Positions 60,379 to 64,000 of a stretch of 64,000 nucleotides of DNA are shown in pieces (the first letter of the stretch is position 1; every line of letters starts with the position of its first letter). The DNA is taken from NCBI RefSeq assembly GCF_903969135.1, contig NZ_LR824569.1, positions 1,674,001-1,738,000 on the forward strand, written 5' to 3'. This DNA comes from Chryseobacterium sp. JV274. Lineage in GTDB: Bacteria > Bacteroidota > Bacteroidia > Flavobacteriales > Weeksellaceae. The notes beneath the pieces were generated by a model. That model was not told where the DNA came from. It saw only the letters and a program-made list of their open reading frames with translations, and ran no database searches. The position numbers were made by a program, and so were the translations under genes.

Positions 60379-60783
60379 TTAAGAAGGCCATGCTCCGAAA
60401 TAAGAAGAATTCCCCAGATCTATCTGTTCTGCACTTATTATAAAACTGATGTACATACTGTTCTCATCTACAGCATCGAAATCTACCTCATGCTGGATTA
60501 CATAACCGTTGTTCCACTTCAGTGTTGTTAAAGTTCCTTCTTCGTGAGATTTATTGAAAGTAATCTCTCCTACAGTAGGCTTGTACTTTCCATTCAATAA
60601 ACTTTCCAGAATATCTGATTTTTCAGTAGCTTCTACCGTGATTTTGATAAGAGCATTGGAAGGATCTGATGCTACACGTCCCGATACATCTGTAGATCTT
60701 GATACGCTGTAGTTAAGCTTTAATAACTTTTGCCCTTCACCGTTGTTGAATTTTAAAATTCCTCTTGAATTTTTTTCTGCCAT
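60379..60783 (-). CDS. tssD: T6SS tube protein TssD (Hcp, Bacteroidota type)
   Basis: 134 residues, the usual size. RGILKFNNGEGQKLLKLNYSVSRSTDVSGRVASDPSNALIKITVEAT and GTLTTLKWNNGYVIQHEVDFDAVDENSMYISFIISA match the TssD family of subtype T6SS-iii, which stacks into the tube propelled into target cells. First gene of the minus-strand module; 128 bases precede vgrG. No structural T6SS genes are in the window. Confidence 0.92.
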   Translation of the reverse strand: MAEKNSRGILKFNNGEGQKLLKLNYSVSRSTDVSGRVASDPSNALIKITVEATEKSDILESLLNGKYKPTVGEITFNKSHEEGTLTTLKWNNGYVIQHEVDFDAVDENSMYISFIISAEQIDLGNSSYFGAWPS

Positions 60784-60836
60784 GATTTGTAAATTTTAAT
60801 GGTTAATATTTTTATGATTTTGTTTTTCTATATCAC

Positions 60837-60844
60837 CAAATATA
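60837..60844 (-). promoter_or_regulatory. -7 element of the tssD module
   Basis: CAAATATA on the plus strand reads TATATTTG on the minus strand, 53 bases before the tssD start. No -33 TTG at the right distance. Confidence 0.5.
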
Positions 60845-60943
60845 GATGTAATTACAAAACGTAAATGAAATTTATTATTAAATTTAAAAAAGTGTAGTAA
60901 TTCTACGACTAACACTTGTTAGGTTTATTACATACTACAAATC

Positions 60944-60971
60944 AAGCGCTTGCAATTTATTTCAATTGCAA
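60944..60971. promoter_or_regulatory. Adjacent palindromes upstream of tssD
   Basis: AAGCGCTT (60944-60951) adjoins TTGCAATT...AATTGCAA (60950-60957 with 60964-60971). The gap 60784-61276 has no gene; these are its only clear dyads and could be an operator about 110 bases upstream of the tssD promoter. Purely positional evidence. Confidence 0.25.
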
Positions 60972-61253
60972 ATTTTGTTATTTTACTGCTTGTTTAAGAT
61001 CTTTTAAAACGGGAAAATAATTTTTATAATTTATCAGATCAAAGTAATTTTTCTATCATTAATAGAGTGTGACAGCAGTTTTTAGGACAGAAAATGAGTT
61101 TCAGTACTGAAAATACAATTATAGAAAGGCGTTAAAAATAATATTTTGAAAAAAATAAAAAAAATAAAAGCTACCAAATTACTGATGAACAAAGTATTGA
61201 AACTAAAAACAACTGACATCAGAAGGTTTCATCAAAAAAATAAAACAAAATAC

Positions 61254-61284
61254 TTGCGTGGTATTATAAAATATTATACTTTTG
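61254..61284 (+). promoter_or_regulatory. Promoter of tRNA-Phe copy 2
   Basis: TTG at 61254-61256, 20 bases, TACTTTTG at 61277-61284. Spacing matches copy 1 but the spacer differs. Confidence 0.8.
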
Positions 61285-61325
61285 CATCACTTTAAAACAA
61301 CGAAGTAATAAACGAAAACATAAAT

Positions 61326-61398
61326 GGTTTCTTAGCTCAGTTGGTAGAGCAATGGATTGAAAATCCATGTGTCCCTGGTTCGATTCCTGGAGAAACCA
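61326..61398 (+). tRNA. tRNA-Phe (GAA), copy 2
   Basis: Identical to copy 1 over all 73 bases, with anticodon GAA and no encoded CCA. Confidence 0.97.
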
Positions 61399-61402
61399 CT
61401 TA

Positions 61403-61433
61403 AAACCTCTAATTCATTTTAGAGGTTTTTTTG
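61403..61433 (+). terminator. Terminator of tRNA-Phe copy 2
   Basis: Same hairpin as copy 1 with one base changed in the loop; T-tract follows. Confidence 0.9.
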
Positions 61434-61572
61434 TTGTTATATTACATGCCCCTTACCGATATGAATCAAAAGAATAACGTAAAGATTAGTATTTAGGTTA
61501 AAATTTTAAGAAAGCTTAGATAGGAATCAACTTCATTGATTCTTTCTAGGTATGTATTTCTATGCAGTTTTA

Positions 61573-62334
61573 TTACTTGTTCAGCCAATTCAGGCACTCG
61601 GTAATCTGCATTTTACTGATAAAAATTTCGGCATTTACTTCCGGTTCTGGAGAAAGCCTAAGTTCTACTTTTTGACTGGAATGCTTGATAATTTCAGAAA
61701 CAGCTTCTTTATTAATGATAAACTTACGGTTTATTTTAAAGAAAATCTCAGGATTCAGCTTCTGAATAATATCTTTAATGGTATCATCAAAAATATAGGT
61801 CTGATGATCTTTTGTGGTAAGGAAAAGGTATTTCCCGGAGGCAAAAAAATAAGCCGTGTTATGCTCGTCTATTGATTTGAGTTTATTTCCTTCTCTTACC
61901 ATAAAACGTTTCATCACCTCATCTTCTGTCTGGCGCAGTGAGGAAATTGATTTGAGCACCGGTTCGGGATCAAAATTGTTTCTTATGGAAATAAATTTCT
62001 GTAAAGCTTTATGCAAATCCTCTTGTTCGAAAGGTTTCAGAAGGTAATCAATGGTAAAATGCCTGAAGACTCTCATGGCATATTCATCAAATGCGGTAAT
62101 GAAAATAATAGGGGTAAAAAGCTCTACCTGCTCGAAAATTTCAAGGCTCATCCCATCACCAAGATGAATATCCATAAAGATAAGATCTGCCGAATCTTTC
62201 TCAAAAAAATCAATTGCCTGCTTTTTGGAACGAAGAATAACAGTCTCTGTAACAGGGACAATGCTCTGTGTATCCAAAAGATTTTTCAGATAATTCACAG
62301 CCAGCAGCTCATCTTCTATAATGGCAATTTTCAT
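61573..62334 (-). CDS. LytTR-type response regulator
   Basis: 253 residues from the ATG at 62334; a longer frame from 62379 overlaps the promoter and the upstream terminator. Receiver domain 1-120: acidic pair in IIEDELLAV, phospho-acceptor Asp in LIFMDIHLGDG near 52, Thr in IIFITAFDEYA and Lys in LLKPFEQEDL near 103. The LytTR DNA-binding domain is at about 145-250 (VREGNKLKSIDEHNTAYFFASGKYLF). No histidine kinase gene is beside it in the window. Targets unknown. Confidence 0.9.
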   Translation of the reverse strand: MKIAIIEDELLAVNYLKNLLDTQSIVPVTETVILRSKKQAIDFFEKDSADLIFMDIHLGDGMSLEIFEQVELFTPIIFITAFDEYAMRVFRHFTIDYLLKPFEQEDLHKALQKFISIRNNFDPEPVLKSISSLRQTEDEVMKRFMVREGNKLKSIDEHNTAYFFASGKYLFLTTKDHQTYIFDDTIKDIIQKLNPEIFFKINRKFIINKEAVSEIIKHSSQKVELRLSPEPEVNAEIFISKMQITECLNWLNK

Positions 62335-62341
62335 AACGGTG

Positions 62342-62349
62342 CAAAAGTA
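62342..62349 (-). promoter_or_regulatory. -7 element of the LytTR gene
   Basis: CAAAAGTA on the plus strand reads TACTTTTG on the minus strand, with only seven bases between its last G and the ATG, so the leader is zero to three bases. Confidence 0.55.
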
Positions 62350-62350
62350 C

Positions 62351-62386
62351 AAAAAAACCGCTAGAACGATTAAGTTCAAGCGGTTT
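62351..62386 (-). terminator. Terminator of the susC-susD operon
   Basis: AAACCGCT and AGCGGTTT, extended by GAAC/GTTC, form a hairpin; on the minus strand it is followed by a T-tract and immediately by the LytTR promoter. Confidence 0.82.
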
Positions 62387-62413
62387 CATCTGTATTGAAT
62401 TTGATATGAAGTT

Positions 62414-63742
62414 CTATAGATTAGGGTTATTCTTCTTCGCACTCATGGGATATTCAATGGTATATCGCGGATCATTCTGCTGAAGAATATACTCTTTACC
62501 ACTGATGGTGTGGCTAATTTTTTTCTGATTTGCTCTTCTTAAGTCGAACCACCTTTGTCCTTCCAAAGCAAATTCTCTGAATCTTTCATCCAGGATAAAG
62601 TTCATAAATGCTGCAGAATCCATTGAATTCACTGCATTTTGTACTGAAGTATATCCATCCGGAGTGTATCTGTTTTTTAATACTTTCAGAAGGGTTTCTT
62701 TAGCTTCATTAAGTTTATTCAACTTTAATAATGCTTCAGATTTTATAAAGTACTGCTCTGCTGTTCTGAAAGAAACTTTGAACTCTAAGCTTCCTCCTTT
62801 AATAACTTTATACTTACTTCCATTTTTCTCAAAATACATGCCAAACCTCTTGTCTGTAATATTATTGTATGAAGAAATCAATTCCGGTGCTGCAAAAGAT
62901 AAATTCTTTATAGAGTTATCCCATGTATTATCCAAAGCCATGATAGATTCCGGAGAAGCATAATGGTTTGGGGGGGTATTTACCGTGTTTAAATTGCTCA
63001 AATCTCCTTTTACCACCAGTACCTGATCTGCATAGTTTAAAGCTTTATTCCAGTCTCCTTCATATAGAGCTGCTCTTGCTTCAAAAGCCAGCAATGCTAT
63101 TTTTGAGAATCTGTAGTTGACTCCTATTGCCTGCTTCTGTTCTATCATCAGATCTTCTGCTTTCTTAAGGTCTGCATGAACCTGATTGTATACTTCCTGT
63201 ACTGAAGAAGGTTTCAAAACCTGTTCCAGATCAATTTCAAGACTAATTGGAACTCCTCTGTCTGTAGAAGCTGTTGCACTGTTGTAGGGTTTTCCATATA
63301 GATTCACCATATCGAAATACAGGTAAGCACGAAGAGCATATGCTTCTGCTAAAATCTGATTCTTCTCCGGAGAATCCTGCATTGTTTTGCTTCCTTCATT
63401 GATGATCTGATTCAGATAGAAGTTTACGGAATAAAAGCTTAACCAGGGAAGCTCCGCAGAGTTAGAGTCATAGTTCGAATCTTTCCACATCGCAATTTCA
63501 CGATAAGAAATAAAATCTACTCCATTATCATCAATACTGGTCTCATCGGTACGAAGGGCTACCAGCGACTTGTGAACGGGATATTTTGAATAGGCAGATG
63601 TAAGTACTTTCCGGTAATCTTCAGTGGTAACAGGAATGATTTTTCCTTCAGGCTGAATATCTAAAAATCTATCACATCCGATATTGATAAAGCTGATTGC
63701 TGTAAGCGCTATGATTGCTGTAATTTTTCTCATTTTTCTCAA
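62414..63742 (-). CDS. SusD/RagB outer-membrane lipoprotein
   Basis: 442 residues, SusD-like. Lipoprotein signal with ISFINIGC and Cys23, then DRFLDIQPEGKIIPVTTEDYRKVL, the standard SusD start. TPR-type helices follow (ILAEAYALRAYLYFDMVNLYGKPY near 131-154) and the C-terminal INFILDERFREFALEGQRWFDLRR-like motif is present (MNFILDERFREFALEGQRWF near 372-391). It captures nutrients at the cell surface with its SusC partner, whose gene lies just upstream. The substrate is unknown; no glycan-degrading gene is in the window. Confidence 0.94.
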   Translation of the reverse strand: MRKMRKITAIIALTAISFINIGCDRFLDIQPEGKIIPVTTEDYRKVLTSAYSKYPVHKSLVALRTDETSIDDNGVDFISYREIAMWKDSNYDSNSAELPWLSFYSVNFYLNQIINEGSKTMQDSPEKNQILAEAYALRAYLYFDMVNLYGKPYNSATASTDRGVPISLEIDLEQVLKPSSVQEVYNQVHADLKKAEDLMIEQKQAIGVNYRFSKIALLAFEARAALYEGDWNKALNYADQVLVVKGDLSNLNTVNTPPNHYASPESIMALDNTWDNSIKNLSFAAPELISSYNNITDKRFGMYFEKNGSKYKVIKGGSLEFKVSFRTAEQYFIKSEALLKLNKLNEAKETLLKVLKNRYTPDGYTSVQNAVNSMDSAAFMNFILDERFREFALEGQRWFDLRRANQKKISHTISGKEYILQQNDPRYTIEYPMSAKKNNPNL

Positions 63743-63745
63743 GTT

Positions 63746-64000
63746 TTAAAAAGAAACATTAAATCCTACGGTCACCGACTTGGTGATAGGCTGTGCATAA
63801 ATATTACCATACGTTTCCGGATCAAAATATCCTTTATATCCGTTACTGAATACAAACAGGTTACGCCCTTCAACGCTTAGTCTCAAACTACTGATTCCCA
63901 TAGGATTTGTAAATTCTTTCGGAAGTGTATAGCCTAAACGGATGCTGCTGATTCTGATATAGCTGATCTCTTTTGCCCATATATCAAGCAGATTGTATGC
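63746..64000 (-). CDS. SusC/RagA TonB-dependent receptor, C-terminal fragment
   Basis: The last 84 residues of the protein, open at the window edge. EISYIRISSIRLGYTLPKEF, SLRLSVEGRNLFVFSNGYKGYFDPETYG and the final TKSVTVGFNVSF are typical final beta strands of SusC barrels, ending in aromatic Phe. It stops three bases before the susD start, so the two form an operon. Confidence 0.93.
   Translation of the reverse strand, partial: AYNLLDIWAKEISYIRISSIRLGYTLPKEFTNPMGISSLRLSVEGRNLFVFSNGYKGYFDPETYGNIYAQPITKSVTVGFNVSF

Larger units (their letters stand above)
61277..61433 (+). repeat. Long direct repeat, copy 2 (tRNA-Phe unit)
   Basis: Second copy of the 157-bp unit at 46474-46630, same orientation, 14803 bases away, two mismatches. 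Confidence 0.92.

Noticed and set aside
48294-60783. A complete type VI secretion system
   Set aside because: Only tube, spike and cargo genes are present; no sheath, baseplate, membrane-complex or ClpV genes.
46474-61433. Prophage or integrative element with integrase
   Set aside because: No integrase, phage structural, replication or conjugation gene is encoded between the repeats; Hcp and VgrG are T6SS, not phage, proteins.
1-64000. CRISPR array
   Set aside because: No regularly spaced short direct repeats were seen anywhere.

Overview
The window looks like a chromosomal segment of a Bacteroidota bacterium of the family Weeksellaceae, most likely Chryseobacterium or a close relative. The grounds are: AT-rich DNA; promoters of the Bacteroidota type (TTG, about 19-22 bases, TAnnTTTG) with few Shine-Dalgarno sites; T9SS sorting domains, a SusC/SusD pair, the Bat aerotolerance cluster, a bacillithiol reductase (YpdA), an OlsF-type ornithine lipid synthase, and an oleate hydratase with the same length (646 aa) and catalytic positions (E122, Y241) as the Elizabethkingia enzyme. 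Genus is inferred, not proven.

Layout. 1-13.6 kb: acetyltransferase, Smr-less MutS2, T9SS cargo protein, a cobalamin riboswitch placed oddly in front of an acyl-CoA thioesterase, an HD hydrolase, a PadR/PspC pair, a 20-residue amphipathic peptide, then a lipid acyltransferase, a hotdog thioesterase and isochorismate synthase (menaquinone route; menC lies near 41 kb). 13.9-22.7 kb, all minus: MarC with a small membrane protein, and the moxR-GNAT-DUF58-batA-batB-batC-batD aerotolerance operon, several genes of which are coupled by overlapping stop/start codons. 22.9-34.2 kb: DinB-like protein, RlmB, serine hydrolase, lipoproteins, YfhO, glycosyltransferase, YpdA and an MFS exporter. A 375-bp unit near 29.5 kb consists of a broken GIY-YIG nuclease gene enclosed by 38-bp inverted repeats. 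34.4-46.4 kb: AraC regulator and oleate hydratase, glnS, a DUF900 hydrolase, a short stretch of unannotated peptide genes (a sigma-54-type promoter with a 25-aa amphipathic peptide, and a 55-aa double-glycine-leader peptide with six cysteines), menC-fbp, aspartate kinase and olsF.

46.5-61.4 kb is the accessory heart of the window. Two tRNA-Phe genes, identical with promoter and terminator over 157 bp apart from two mismatches, lie 14.8 kb apart in direct orientation. Between them is a type VI secretion cargo module: TssD (Hcp), VgrG, a lipase-like effector with a membrane partner gene, remnants of further small membrane (probable immunity) genes, an adaptor-like protein, a 1410-aa DUF4280/PAAR-like effector ending in a GH19 glycosidase and a cysteine amidase domain, and two paralogous exported proteins that are probable immunity proteins. 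No T6SS sheath, baseplate or membrane-complex genes are present, so the module must use an apparatus encoded elsewhere.

61.5-64 kb: a LytTR response regulator and a SusD/SusC pair (SusC cut by the window edge). I see no rRNA genes, CRISPR array, transposase or prophage.
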